Origin: Microbacterium tenebrionis
Lineage (GTDB): Bacteria > Actinomycetota > Actinomycetes > Actinomycetales > Microbacteriaceae
Length of the DNA: 64,000 bases
Reading direction: 5' to 3'
NCBI RefSeq assembly: GCF_903645325.1
Contig: NZ_CAHJXQ010000003.1
Span: 62,001-126,000, forward strand
Position numbers and translations under genes: made by a program. Under the pieces are notes generated by a model that saw only the letters and a program-made list of their open reading frames with translations, made no database searches and was not told the origin of the DNA. Shown in pieces: positions 15,919-24,732 of the stretch (position 1 is its first letter; each line of letters begins with the position of its first letter).

Positions 15919-16314
15919 GTGGCTGACCCGGTGAACACGTACCCAGGAGAGCGTCTCGGCTACCCCGCGGAGGGCCCGGGAAGCATCGCTCGGATCGGTC
16001 GCCGAATCGGCGCCCTGGCCATCGACTGGGCCGCTGCGGTGGTCATCTCGATCGCTTTCTTCCAGTACGACTCGCTGGCGACGCTCCTCATATTCGTCGT
16101 GGTGCAGATCCTCTTCATCCCGACACTCGGCGGCAGCCCGGGGCACCGCATCCTCGGCATGCGACTGGTGCTTGTCAACGGCGCCTGGGTAGGGCTGTGG
16201 CGGCCCATCGTGCGCACGGTCCTGCTGGCACTTGTCATCCCGGCCGTGATCTGGGACGCCGATCAGCGGGGCCTGCACGACAAGGCCGTCGGAACGGCCC
16301 TGATCAGGGCGTGA
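15919..16314 (+). CDS. RDD-family membrane protein
   Basis: 131 residues. The hallmark start RIGRRIGALAIDWAAAVVIS carries the arginine and aspartate of the RDD fold, then three hydrophobic segments (about residues 33-50, 55-72 and 98-112) and the C-terminal DQRGLHDKAVGTALI signature. Function of the family is unsettled (transport or ion exchange has been proposed). GTG 15919 is selected from the -10 box 6 bases upstream. The gene is divergent from glnA and shares its regulatory region, a common arrangement in related actinobacteria. Confidence 0.87.
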   Translation: MADPVNTYPGERLGYPAEGPGSIARIGRRIGALAIDWAAAVVISIAFFQYDSLATLLIFVVVQILFIPTLGGSPGHRILGMRLVLVNGAWVGLWRPIVRTVLLALVIPAVIWDADQRGLHDKAVGTALIRA

Positions 16315-16335
16315 TCCCTGAGCCTGTCGAAGGGC

Positions 16336-16824
16336 TCAGATGCGCCCGCGGTTGCGGCGGCGCATCTCCTTCGGAGCGCGTCCGCCCAGGAACGAACGGG
16401 CAGGGTCCACGATGAACCCCCGGCGGAGCGCCTCGCGGCCGATCAGCATCCGGAATCCCATCTCGTCGCGCTTGCTGAGCGTCACCTCCGAGACGACCAG
16501 CTGATCGACGATGCGGATCGCCAGGAGCACGACCAGGCGCTCCTGAATGTGCCCCGAGGAGCTGCGCACCTCACGGCGGTCGTGGATCGGGCACTCGACG
16601 ATCGTGGCGTCCGCGTTCGTGTCCTGCCAGGGGTTCACGCGGAACCGCACCCAGGCCTCGCCCTCGCGCTCGAACTCGACCACGTCGAACGCGTGGAGCG
16701 ATGAGGTGCGCGCACCGGTGTCGATCTTCGCTTTGATCCAATCGACGCCGGCATCGGGCAGGCTCACCCATTCACGCCACCCCGTAAGAGTGTTTGAATG
16801 AGATGTCTTAACCACGCGATACAT
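16336..16824 (-). CDS. RimB-like retropepsin-type protease (PF05618, 'ATP-dependent zinc protease')
   Basis: 162 residues. KIDTGARTSSLHA (about residues 33-45) contains the D-T-G-A aspartyl-protease-like loop, and MLIGREALRRGFIVDPARSF near residue 130 is the family's second conserved segment. In Pseudomonas, RimB of this family acts with RimK on poly-glutamylated ribosomal protein S6. Here the gene is divergent from rimK and only 17 bases separate the two chosen starts, so a shared regulatory region would have to lie inside one of the coding sequences. ATG 16824 has no good ribosome site; a GTG at codon 4 (16815) is possible. The GWREWV segment (residue 15) is conserved in the family, so the start cannot be much further in. 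Confidence 0.75.
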   Translation of the reverse strand: MYRVVKTSHSNTLTGWREWVSLPDAGVDWIKAKIDTGARTSSLHAFDVVEFEREGEAWVRFRVNPWQDTNADATIVECPIHDRREVRSSSGHIQERLVVLLAIRIVDQLVVSEVTLSKRDEMGFRMLIGREALRRGFIVDPARSFLGGRAPKEMRRRNRGRI

Positions 16825-16841
16825 CTTGGCAGGAAAACCAC

Positions 16842-18026
16842 GTGAAGCTCGCCGTACTCTCCCGTGCCCCCCAGGCATACTCCACGCAGCGGCTGCGCGC
16901 AGCCGCACTGCAACGCGGACACCACGTGAAGGTGCTCAACACGCTCAAGTTCGCGATCGACCTCACCGCGGATGAGCCCGACCTGCATTTCCGTGGCAAG
17001 CCGCTCAGCGACTACGACGCGATCCTGCCCCGCATCGGCAGCTCGATCACGTACTTCGGCACGGCGGTGGTGCGGCAGTTCGAGCAGATGGACGTCTACA
17101 CGCCGAACACGGCCAACGGCATCTCCAGCGCGCGCGACAAGCTGCGGGCGAGTCAGATCCTCTCCCGGCACAACATCGCGATGCCGGCGACGGCGTTCGT
17201 CCGCAACCGCGCCGATGTGCGTCCGGCGATCGAACGCGTGGGCGGCGCTCCCGTCGTCATCAAGCTGCTCGAGGGCACCCAGGGCATCGGCGTGATCCTC
17301 GCCCCGCAGGTCAAGGTCGCCGAGGCGATCATCGAGACGCTGCACTCGACCAAGCAGAACGTGCTGATCCAGAAGTTCATCTCCGAGAGCCGCGGCCGCG
17401 ACATCCGCGCGCTCGTCGTCGGTGACCGCGTCGTGGCAGCCATGCGCCGGGTGGCGGCCGGAGACGAGTTCCGCTCTAACGTCCACCGGGGCGGCAGCGT
17501 CGAGGCCGTGCAGCTCGACCCCGTCTACGAGCAGGCCGCCGTCCGCTCTGCGCAGATCATGGGTCTGCGCGTCGCCGGCGTCGACATGCTCGAAGGGGAC
17601 GACGGGCCTCTCGTGATGGAAGTCAACTCCTCACCCGGCCTGCAGGGGATCGAGCAGGCGACCAAGCTCGACGTCGCCGGCGCCATCATCGACTACATCG
17701 CGAACCAGGTCGCCTTCCCCGAGATCGACGTCCGGCAGCGGCTGACGGTGTCGACCGGGTACGGCGTCGCAGAGCTGCTCGTGCACAACGCCGCCGAACT
17801 CGTCGGCAAGACGCTGGGGGAGTCAGGGCTGTGGGAACGGGACATCACGGTGCTGACGCTGCACCGCGGCGTGAGCGTGATCCCGAACCCTCGCAAGCAC
17901 GTGGTGCTGGAGGCGGATGACCGCCTGCTGTGCTTCGGCAAGCTCGACGAGATGCGCTCGATGATCCCCGAGCGCCGGCGTCGCCGGGCGAAGGTGCGCA
18001 GGCTTCCCAAGGAAGCGCTGAGCTGA
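16842..18026 (+). CDS. rimK: RimK-like ATP-grasp glutamate ligase with C-terminal RCK_C-like domain
   Basis: 394 residues against about 300 for E. coli RimK, which adds glutamates to the C-terminus of ribosomal protein S6. Residues 1-300 contain the N-terminal RimK fold (MKLAVLSRAPQAYSTQRLRA), the ATP-grasp nucleotide-binding part (VVIKLLEGTQGIGVIL, about 140), SESRGRDIRALVVG (about 183), and the metal/phosphate site MEVNSSPGLQGIE (about 260). The extra C-terminal 90 residues (from about 303, GVAELLVHNAAELVGKTLGE, ending VLEADDRLLCFGK) look like the TrkA-C/RCK_C ligand-binding fold. GTG 16842 is preceded by AGGA at 8 bases. The neighbour on the other strand is the RimB-like protease. Confidence 0.88.
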   Translation: MKLAVLSRAPQAYSTQRLRAAALQRGHHVKVLNTLKFAIDLTADEPDLHFRGKPLSDYDAILPRIGSSITYFGTAVVRQFEQMDVYTPNTANGISSARDKLRASQILSRHNIAMPATAFVRNRADVRPAIERVGGAPVVIKLLEGTQGIGVILAPQVKVAEAIIETLHSTKQNVLIQKFISESRGRDIRALVVGDRVVAAMRRVAAGDEFRSNVHRGGSVEAVQLDPVYEQAAVRSAQIMGLRVAGVDMLEGDDGPLVMEVNSSPGLQGIEQATKLDVAGAIIDYIANQVAFPEIDVRQRLTVSTGYGVAELLVHNAAELVGKTLGESGLWERDITVLTLHRGVSVIPNPRKHVVLEADDRLLCFGKLDEMRSMIPERRRRRAKVRRLPKEALS

Positions 18027-18053
18027 GCTCCGCCGCGCTGGGCCCGCCGTGGC

Positions 18054-18764
18054 TCAGCGCGGACGCTGAGCGCGGACCTTGGTCGGGTCGATGCCCTTCG
18101 GGATGGGGAGGGAGCTCACCGACTGCGACACCGAGTCGATCCGGCGGATGACGGCCGCCATGGTCGTCTTGTCGATGGCGTTCGGCAGCTTCTTGATCGT
18201 CTTCGACAGGTCGGAGATCGACACGTCGTCGTCTCCGTGACCCACGTAGTAGACGTTCACGGGCACGCCGTTCGCCACGCGCTGCGCCTTGGAGCGCTCC
18301 TCGTTGATGAGGCGGGTCAGGCGGCCGCGGGCGCCCTCGCCGACGACGACGATGCCGCCGCGACCGATCGCGCGGTACACGGCCTCCTGCGTCTTCGGGT
18401 TGATGCCGACCGGAGTGTCGGAGGCCTGCCACTTGCGTCCGAGGCTCGTGCTGAGGATGTGACCGGTCGCGCCGGGCATGCCGTCGATCTTCTGGTACAT
18501 CGCCGTCGTCGACAGGCGTGTCATGAGGAAGAGCGCACCGAGCACGCCGACCATCAGACCCGTGATCGCCCAGAGGATGAGAGACCAGATCTGGAACGGC
18601 GGGATCAGGTAGCCGACGACGAGGCCGAGGAGGATGCCGGCGACGAGGATCGCGATCTGCACCCACGGCAGCCACGGGTAGACCTCACGTGTGAACCGGA
18701 AGAGGGACTTGATCTGGGAGAAGAACCCAGGACGCTTTTCGGGTTCGGGAGCACGCTTAGCCAT
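18054..18764 (-). CDS. DUF4191 membrane protein
   Basis: 236 residues. It has a basic N-terminus, two transmembrane helices (about residues 35-55 and 60-80), and a long cytoplasmic domain containing SLGRKWQASDTPVGINPKTQ and IGRGGIVVVGEGARGRLTRL. The family is widespread in actinobacteria, commonly near lipoate and 2-oxoacid dehydrogenase genes; function is unknown. Here it is two genes away from the E2-lpd operon. ATG 18764 is supported by a -10 box (TATCCT, 18772-18777) 7 bases upstream, so the longer frame is not needed. Confidence 0.85.
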   Translation of the reverse strand: MAKRAPEPEKRPGFFSQIKSLFRFTREVYPWLPWVQIAILVAGILLGLVVGYLIPPFQIWSLILWAITGLMVGVLGALFLMTRLSTTAMYQKIDGMPGATGHILSTSLGRKWQASDTPVGINPKTQEAVYRAIGRGGIVVVGEGARGRLTRLINEERSKAQRVANGVPVNVYYVGHGDDDVSISDLSKTIKKLPNAIDKTTMAAVIRRIDSVSQSVSSLPIPKGIDPTKVRAQRPR

Positions 18765-18771
18765 ACCGACC

Positions 18772-18777
18772 AGGATA
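18772..18777 (-). promoter_or_regulatory. -10 box for the leaderless DUF4191 gene
   Basis: TATCCT on the minus strand ends 7 bases before the ATG. Confidence 0.5.
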
Positions 18778-18912
18778 CCGACTCCGTGGCCGCCCCACGC
18801 GCGCGTTCGCGGGCGGCGCACTCGTCCTGCACCGGGCGCCGCGCCGTGCACGCTGTCCACATTCGTGGGAGTGGGCATCGTCGCCGCCGTCGCGTTGCGC
18901 TTCGATGATGGG

Positions 18913-20340
18913 ATGACCGAGATGGATGCCGACGCCGACCGGACCGGCCTCGTACCGGGGGCGCATCGACTGATCCGCGCGCTCCGCGGAAGCGAAGGGC
19001 CGTTCGAGGGCGCACTCGTGGGGCATGAGGACGGCGTCGCGGTCAGCGTCGACGCCGAAGCACTGGCGGGCTGGGGCGGCTGGGCGCACTCCGGAGCCGA
19101 TCACATATGCGGAGTGCTGGATGTGCGCCGCACTCGTGACGGGCACGAAGCGCTTCTGCCATGGTGCACGCAGCGGGTGGAGGCGTTCCTCGGCAAGCGA
19201 CAGGCGGCAGGCGAGAACCTGTCGCCCGGCGAGATCGCCACCCTGGCGGCGAGTCTGATGCGAGGAATCCGTGAGCTCGGCAGCGATGCGGAGGGCAGCG
19301 GTGGCGAGTGGTGGTTGACCGGCGACGGCCGTCCGCTCTTCGTGCAGGGCGAGGGCGGCGCGGCTCGGGCGCAGACGGCTGGGCTTCTCGACCGCATCGT
19401 CGAGCACACCGCAGATCGGCCGACGGTCAGGGTGATCGAGGAGATGGCCGGGGCGCTGCGGGAACGTCGTCATCACGCTGACGACGAACTCCGCTGGGAG
19501 CAGGAGCTGTTCGCGCAGGCAGCGCCCCGCGCGCTGCGTCTGGATGTGTTCGCTCCGGAACGCGCCCGCGACGTGGGCACGCGCAGGCAAGCCGGCCCGG
19601 CGACGGGTGGGAGGAGTGCCGTGCGGGTCCGGCGCCGGGTGACGCGCGCCCACGACTCGCCAGAACGCCGGCTCATCGACACGGTGCGAGGCGCGGCACG
19701 GGGCGTCGTCGAACGCCTGTCTGCGCTGTTCGCCCGCGTCCACCGCTGCGTCCGGCGGCCGCGCGGTACGGCGCCAGCCCCTGCGCGCCGATCTCATCGG
19801 CGCCCGCTGATGCTCGCCGCACCTCTCGCGGCCGTCGTGCTGATCGCCGGCCTGATGTGGCCGCAGGGAGAGGACACGGGGGCGGCCGAAGCCGCTCAGC
19901 GCTCGGTCGACACGGGTGAGGCGGCGGCCGAGTTGAGCGAGGATCCCGCCCCGGACGCCACGGAGCCCGCAGGTGAACCCGAGACGGACGAATCCGAGTC
20001 GGACGACTCCGAAGCACCGAAACCGGTCGACGACCCCGAGGACGCGCTGTCGGCCGTCCCCACGATCCTCGACACCCTCGAGACCTGCGCTGGGGCTGAG
20101 GCTGAGACATGCCCGTCGGTGCTGGTCGACGGAGTCACCGGGCCGACAGACGGGCTGGCGGCACAGGGGTCGCACGCCAGCACGGCGACACTGGTCGACG
20201 ACTACGGGGATGTGGCCGTGGTGCGGCTCACCGCGACCGCGGAGGGGTCCTCAGCGGCGGAGCAGATGCTCGTGCTCGAGCGCCGGGACGAGAAATGGCT
20301 GGTGCGCGACGTCTATGACGTCGCGCACCAGCCGGAATAG
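18913..20340 (+). CDS. Hypothetical single-pass membrane protein
   Basis: 475 residues, not assignable to a family. The N-terminal 290 residues are soluble, with a patterned first 190 residues and an arginine-rich stretch before the membrane. One transmembrane helix (LMLAAPLAAVVLIAGLMW, about residues 298-316) is followed by an acidic, Glu/Ser/Pro-rich linker and a small outer domain with two cysteines (ETCAGAEAETCPS) that could form a disulfide. The layout suggests a cytoplasmic sensor-like or regulatory part joined to an outer domain. ATG 18913 is the first good methionine after the DUF4191 promoter region; ATG 18925 is an alternative. Confidence 0.65.
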   Translation: MTEMDADADRTGLVPGAHRLIRALRGSEGPFEGALVGHEDGVAVSVDAEALAGWGGWAHSGADHICGVLDVRRTRDGHEALLPWCTQRVEAFLGKRQAAGENLSPGEIATLAASLMRGIRELGSDAEGSGGEWWLTGDGRPLFVQGEGGAARAQTAGLLDRIVEHTADRPTVRVIEEMAGALRERRHHADDELRWEQELFAQAAPRALRLDVFAPERARDVGTRRQAGPATGGRSAVRVRRRVTRAHDSPERRLIDTVRGAARGVVERLSALFARVHRCVRRPRGTAPAPARRSHRRPLMLAAPLAAVVLIAGLMWPQGEDTGAAEAAQRSVDTGEAAAELSEDPAPDATEPAGEPETDESESDDSEAPKPVDDPEDALSAVPTILDTLETCAGAEAETCPSVLVDGVTGPTDGLAAQGSHASTATLVDDYGDVAVVRLTATAEGSSAAEQMLVLERRDEKWLVRDVYDVAHQPE

Positions 20341-20354
20341 ATGCTGAGCTGTGA

Positions 20355-21716
20355 TCAGGCCCCGAGGTTGCCCGCGAAGTCCGCGGACTCGAGACGCTGC
20401 TTGATCGCACCGAGGAAGCGAGCGGCGTCCGCACCGTCGATGATCCGGTGGTCGTACGAGATCGCGAGGTATACGTACGAGCGGATCGCGATCGCGTCGA
20501 CACCGTCGACCGTCACGACACCGGGACGCTTGAAGACCGTTCCGGTTCCGAGGATCGCGGACTGCGGCAGGAACACCAGCGGCGTGTCGAACAGCGCGCC
20601 GCGCGAACCTGTGTTCGTCACGGTGAAGGTGCCGCCGGCGAGCTCGTCGGGCTTGAGCTTGTTGTCGCGGGTGCGGGCGGCGAGATCGGCGATCTCGTGC
20701 GCGAGCTGGGCCAGGTTCTTCGTCGCCGCGTCGCGGACGACGGGAGTGAGCAGGCCGCGCTCGGTGTCGACGGCGATCGAGATGTTCTCGGTCGCCGGGT
20801 AGACGATGTTCTCGCCGTCGACGGTCGCGTTGATGATCGGGAACGCCTGCAGCGCCTCGGCGGCCGCGAGCGTGAAGAACGGCAGGAAGGACAGCTTGTC
20901 GCCGGTCTTCTTTTGGAACTCGTCCTTGACGCTGGTGCGGTAGTTCGCGAGGGCCGTGACATCGACCTCGACGAAGGTCGTCAGCTGCGCCGTCTGCTGC
21001 ATAGAGGCGACGGCGCGCTCGGCGACGACCTTGCGCAGACGCGACATCTTCTGCGTCGTGCCGCGCAGCGGCGAGACCTCGAGCGGGGCCGGAGCGGGCG
21101 CTGCGGCTGCAGCAGCGGGGGCTGCGCCCTTCGCCTCGGCGGCCTTGAGGACGTCCTCCTTGCGGATGCGTCCGCCGACGCCCGAACCGGTGACGGTTGC
21201 GAGATCGACGCCCTGCTGGGAGGCGAGGCGGCGCACCAGCGGCGTCACGTAGAGCGAGCCCTTGTCGTCGCCCGACGAAGCAGATTCCGCGGCGGGAGCC
21301 GCCGGGGCCGGCGCCGCGGGCGCGGCGGGTGCAGGAGCGGGCGCGGCCGGTGCGGATGCAGGAGCCGGCTCGGCTGCGGGAGCAGGAGCAGCTTCGGCGG
21401 CCGGGGCGGCCTCAGCAGCGGGAGCCGGAGCCTCAGCAGCGGGAGCCGGAGCCTCAGCGGCGGGAGCCTCGGGTGCCGCGCCGGAGCCGACGCGAGCCAG
21501 AACGCCGCCGACCTCGACGGTCTCGTCCTCGCCTGCGACGATCTCCTGCAGGACGCCTGCGACCGGCGAGGGGATCTCGGTGTCGACTTTGTCGGTCGAG
21601 ATCTCCAGCAGGCCCTCATCCGCCTGGACGGTGTCTCCGACCTGCTTCAACCAGCGGGTGACCGTACCCTCTGTGACGCTCTCTCCGAGAGCGGGGAGGA
21701 CCACGGATGTGCTCAT
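20355..21716 (-). CDS. sucB: 2-oxoacid dehydrogenase E2 (dihydrolipoyl acyltransferase)
   Basis: 453 residues. The N-terminal lipoyl domain has the lipoylated lysine in EISTDKVDTEIPSP (about residue 43). An Ala/Pro-rich hinge (residues 80-150) is followed by the E3-binding domain (TPLVRRLASQQGVDLATVTG, about 160-195) and the catalytic domain with the active-site motif SYDHRIIDGADAARFL near residue 425. In actinobacteria such an E2 serves the pyruvate and/or 2-oxoglutarate complex, so sucB is the usual label although the acyl group cannot be read from the sequence. It follows lpd and pepA on the same strand, in that transcription order. Confidence 0.92.
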   Translation of the reverse strand: MSTSVVLPALGESVTEGTVTRWLKQVGDTVQADEGLLEISTDKVDTEIPSPVAGVLQEIVAGEDETVEVGGVLARVGSGAAPEAPAAEAPAPAAEAPAPAAEAAPAAEAAPAPAAEPAPASAPAAPAPAPAAPAAPAPAAPAAESASSGDDKGSLYVTPLVRRLASQQGVDLATVTGSGVGGRIRKEDVLKAAEAKGAAPAAAAAAPAPAPLEVSPLRGTTQKMSRLRKVVAERAVASMQQTAQLTTFVEVDVTALANYRTSVKDEFQKKTGDKLSFLPFFTLAAAEALQAFPIINATVDGENIVYPATENISIAVDTERGLLTPVVRDAATKNLAQLAHEIADLAARTRDNKLKPDELAGGTFTVTNTGSRGALFDTPLVFLPQSAILGTGTVFKRPGVVTVDGVDAIAIRSYVYLAISYDHRIIDGADAARFLGAIKQRLESADFAGNLGA

Positions 21717-21781
21717 GACGGAGTCTCCTTCAAGAATGTGAATGACGTGTTCAAGCTTAGTGACCCTGGCACCGGTTGGTG

Positions 21782-23155
21782 TCAGAGGGCGTGGAGTGGT
21801 TTTCCGGCGAGGGCCAGGAACGCCTCGCCGAGCGCCTCGCTCTGGGTCGGATGCGCGTGGATGAGCGGAGCGATGTCCTCGGGGTGGGCTTCCCACGCGA
21901 CGGCCAGCTGCCCCTCGGTGATCAGCTCGCCGACACGATCGCCGAGCAGGTGGACGCCGAGGACGGGGCCATCCTTGAGGCGAACGACCTTGGCGAGGCC
22001 CGCCGTTCCGATGATCTCGCTCTTGCCGTTGCCGGCGAGGTTGTACTCGTACGAGACGACGGCATCCGCGCCGTGCTCGTCGACGGCGGCCTGCTCCGTG
22101 ACGCCCACCGAGGCGACCTCCGGGTTGCAGTACGTGATCTTCGGGATCTGCGACTCGGGGATCGGGGCAGGGGAGAGGCCGGCGATGCGTTCGGCGACCG
22201 CGATTCCCTGCAGGAATCCGCGGTGCGCGAGCTGCAGGCCCGGCACGATGTCGCCGACGGCCCACAGGTTCGGGACGCCGGTGCGCAACTCCTCATCGAC
22301 GATCACGAAGCCGCGGTCGAGCGTGACGCCCGCCTCCTCGAAGCCCAGGTCCGCGGTCGCGGGAGCACGCCCGACAGCGACGAGCAGGTAGTCGCCGGTG
22401 AACGTCTTGCCGTCCTCCAGCGTGACCGTGACGCTCTGGTCGTCCTGTGTCGCGGTCTGGAAGCGGGTGCCGAGCGAGTACTGGATGCCGCGGCGGCGGA
22501 ACGCCCGCTCGAGCCCCTTGCTCAGCGCGATGTCCTCGTTGGGGACGAGGTGCGGCAGGGCCTCGATGATCGTCACCTCGGCGCCGAACGAGCGCCAGAC
22601 GCTGGCGAACTCGACGCCGATGACGCCTCCGCCGAGCACGAGGACGCGCTCGGGGACGACGTCGAGGGCGAGGGCCTGCTCGCTGGTGAGGATGCGCCCG
22701 CCGATGTCGAGCCCGGGCAGCGAGCGGCTGTACGACCCCGTCGCCAGCACGACATCGGTGCCGGAGTACACGTCGTCGCCGACCGACACCGTTCGGTCGG
22801 CGTTCAACCGACCGGTGCCGGACACGGTCGTGATCCCGCGCGCCTTGATGAGGCCCTCGAGTCCCTTGTACTTCTTGGCGACGATGTTCTCGCGGTAGGT
22901 GCGGACGCCGGCGGCATCCACCCCGTCGAACGTCGCGCCGACGCCGACTGAAGCGGCATCGCGCACATGATCGGCAACCTCTGCCGCGTGGAGCAGTGCT
23001 TTGGTCGGGATGCAGCCGCGGTGCAGGCACGTGCCGCCGACCTTGTCCTTCTCGATCAGCGCGACGCTCTTGCCGAGCTCGGCGGCGCGGAGGGCGGCGG
23101 CGTACCCGCCGCTGCCCCCTCCGAGGATGACGAGATCGAAGGTGTGCGTGGTCAT
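21782..23155 (-). CDS. lpdA: Dihydrolipoyl dehydrogenase (E3)
   Basis: 457 residues. It reoxidises dihydrolipoamide of E2 and passes electrons to NAD+. The FAD-binding loop is VILGGGSGGYAAALRAAELG (about residues 9-28), the redox disulfide is GGTCLHRGCIPTK (about 40-52), the NAD loop is VLGGGVIGVEFASVW (about 180), the second FAD segment is NLWAVGDIV (about 300), and the catalytic base is in HAHPTQSE (about 437). ATG 23155 overlaps the pepA stop (ATGA), so the two are translationally coupled; E2 follows 65 bases downstream. Confidence 0.95.
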   Translation of the reverse strand: MTTHTFDLVILGGGSGGYAAALRAAELGKSVALIEKDKVGGTCLHRGCIPTKALLHAAEVADHVRDAASVGVGATFDGVDAAGVRTYRENIVAKKYKGLEGLIKARGITTVSGTGRLNADRTVSVGDDVYSGTDVVLATGSYSRSLPGLDIGGRILTSEQALALDVVPERVLVLGGGVIGVEFASVWRSFGAEVTIIEALPHLVPNEDIALSKGLERAFRRRGIQYSLGTRFQTATQDDQSVTVTLEDGKTFTGDYLLVAVGRAPATADLGFEEAGVTLDRGFVIVDEELRTGVPNLWAVGDIVPGLQLAHRGFLQGIAVAERIAGLSPAPIPESQIPKITYCNPEVASVGVTEQAAVDEHGADAVVSYEYNLAGNGKSEIIGTAGLAKVVRLKDGPVLGVHLLGDRVGELITEGQLAVAWEAHPEDIAPLIHAHPTQSEALGEAFLALAGKPLHAL

Positions 23156-24567
23156 CAGGCCTCCTTGGCGCGTGCTTCGGCGAACGCGACGAGCGAGCGG
23201 ACGGTCGCGCCGGTCGCGCCCTTGTCCGTGAATCCGTAGGGGGAGCCGGCGTGCTCCGACGAGCCGGCGATGTCCAGATGCACCCACGGGATGCGCGGGG
23301 CGTCCTCGGCTTCGCCGGTGCGGCCGACGAAACGCCGCAGGAAGAGGCCCGCGAACATCGACCCGCCGGAGCGGTCGCCCATGTTGGCGTTGATCATGTC
23401 GGCGATGGGGCTCTCGAGCGAGTCCTCCATGTACTCCGGCAGCGGCAGCGCCCACGCGAGCTCGTCGGCCGACTCGGCGGCTGCCAGATACTCGGCGACC
23501 GCATCGTCGTCGCCCATGACACCGGTGTGGCGGTGTCCGAGGGCCACGAGGATCGCGCCGGTGAGGGTTGCGACGTCGAAGATCACGTCGGGATTCTCGC
23601 GGCTGGCCGACACGAGTCCGTCGGCGAGGACCAGCCGGCCCTCGGCATCCGTGTTGAGCACCTCGACGGTCTGGCCGTCCAGCATGCGGAGCACGTCGCC
23701 GGGCCTGGTCGCACTGCCCGAGGGCATGTTGTCCGTGATGCACATCCACGCCGTCACGCGGACGGGGAGCTTCAGCTCGGCGATCGCGCGCAGCGCGGCC
23801 AGGACGGTCGCCGATCCCGCCATGTCGAACTTCATGCCGACCATGGAGGCTGCGGGCTTGAGGGAGAGTCCGCCGGTGTCGAACGTGATGCCCTTGCCGA
23901 CGAGGGCGATGTGGGTCGTGGCGCCGGCGGGGGAGTAGTCGAGGTGGACGACGCGCGGCGGGCGATCGGAGCCCTGCGCGACGCCGAGCACACCGCCGAA
24001 TCCCTGCTCAGCGAGCATCTGCTCGTCGAGGACGTCGACGGAGACGTCGAGGTCGGCGACGGCATCCACCGCGCTCTGGGCGAGATCGGCCGGGCTCTGC
24101 CATTCGGCGGGGACCGAGACGAGGTCCTTCACGAGCGCGAGCGCGTCCCCGAGCACGCGGGCGCGCTCGATGTCGGCCGCCGTGATCGAGGCGCTGTGCA
24201 CGGTGACGGACTCGGCGCGGCTCTTGCCGGGCTTCGCGCGGTAGCCGTCGAAGCGGTAGCCGCCGTAGACGGCCCCCTCGGCTGCTGCAGGAGCGAACTC
24301 GTCGATCGGCGCGGCGACCGCCAGAGCGACATCGGCGAATCCGGTGAGCGAGCGCAGCGCCGTGCCGGCGGCATCCCGCACCGATGCCGCGTCCGCATTC
24401 TTGCCCGCGCCGACGACGGCGAACGGGAGCGAGGTCACCTCGGGGGCGTGGACGCGGGCGAACGAGGACGCGGCGCCCGTGAAGCCGATGGCCTGCAGCA
24501 CGTCTTTCAGGCCCGGCAACGCGTCCAGTGCGTCGGGGAACGCCTCGAGATCCGGGACGACGAGCAC
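23155..24567 (-). CDS. pepA: Leucyl aminopeptidase, M17 family; probable frameshift near the start
   Basis: At least 470 residues. It removes N-terminal amino acids from peptides using two metal ions. The C-terminal catalytic domain has the metal-binding lysine in GKGITFDTGGLSLKP (about residue 230), the signature NTDAEGRLVLADGL (about 305), and the final GSPYGFTDKGATG. The GTG at 24567 is the first start in the long frame but has no ribosome site. A better start is ATG 24631: it has a leaderless -10 box 6 bases upstream and encodes MTLPALSHTDSPFP, after which one extra G in the CCGGGAG run (24588-24592) shifts the frame. Restoring one base gives ...PERAADAAVLVVPDLE. Either an error or a mutation removes the first 21 residues. 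Confidence 0.85.
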   Translation of the reverse strand: MLVVPDLEAFPDALDALPGLKDVLQAIGFTGAASSFARVHAPEVTSLPFAVVGAGKNADAASVRDAAGTALRSLTGFADVALAVAAPIDEFAPAAAEGAVYGGYRFDGYRAKPGKSRAESVTVHSASITAADIERARVLGDALALVKDLVSVPAEWQSPADLAQSAVDAVADLDVSVDVLDEQMLAEQGFGGVLGVAQGSDRPPRVVHLDYSPAGATTHIALVGKGITFDTGGLSLKPAASMVGMKFDMAGSATVLAALRAIAELKLPVRVTAWMCITDNMPSGSATRPGDVLRMLDGQTVEVLNTDAEGRLVLADGLVSASRENPDVIFDVATLTGAILVALGHRHTGVMGDDDAVAEYLAAAESADELAWALPLPEYMEDSLESPIADMINANMGDRSGGSMFAGLFLRRFVGRTGEAEDAPRIPWVHLDIAGSSEHAGSPYGFTDKGATGATVRSLVAFAEARAKEA

Positions 24568-24637
24568 TGCGGCGTCGGCAGCGCGCTCCCGGAAATGGAC
24601 TGTCGGTGTGCGAGAGCGCAGGAAGCGTCATGCCTCC

Positions 24638-24643
24638 ATCCTA
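24638..24643 (-). promoter_or_regulatory. -10 box for leaderless pepA
   Basis: TAGGAT on the minus strand, then GGAGGC, then ATG 24631. It supports 24631 as the true pepA start. Confidence 0.55.
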
Positions 24644-24720
24644 GGCACCGCCGCGGGGCCGCCCCCAGGCCTGTTCGCTGTGAGCAAGACCGCGGCGCGC
24701 CCCGCGTCCGCTCCTGCTCG

Positions 24721-24726
24721 TAGCAT
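24721..24726 (+). promoter_or_regulatory. -10 box for the leaderless PAC2 gene
   Basis: TAGCAT, then GGAGGC, then ATG 24733. It is nearly identical to the divergent pepA start region. Confidence 0.55.
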
Positions 24727-24732
24727 GGAGGC

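Noticed and set aside
21280-21490. Tandem DNA repeat in the E2 gene
   Set aside because: This is the Ala/Pro/Glu-rich flexible hinge between the lipoyl and E3-binding domains, normal for this enzyme; the repeats are imperfect codon reiterations.
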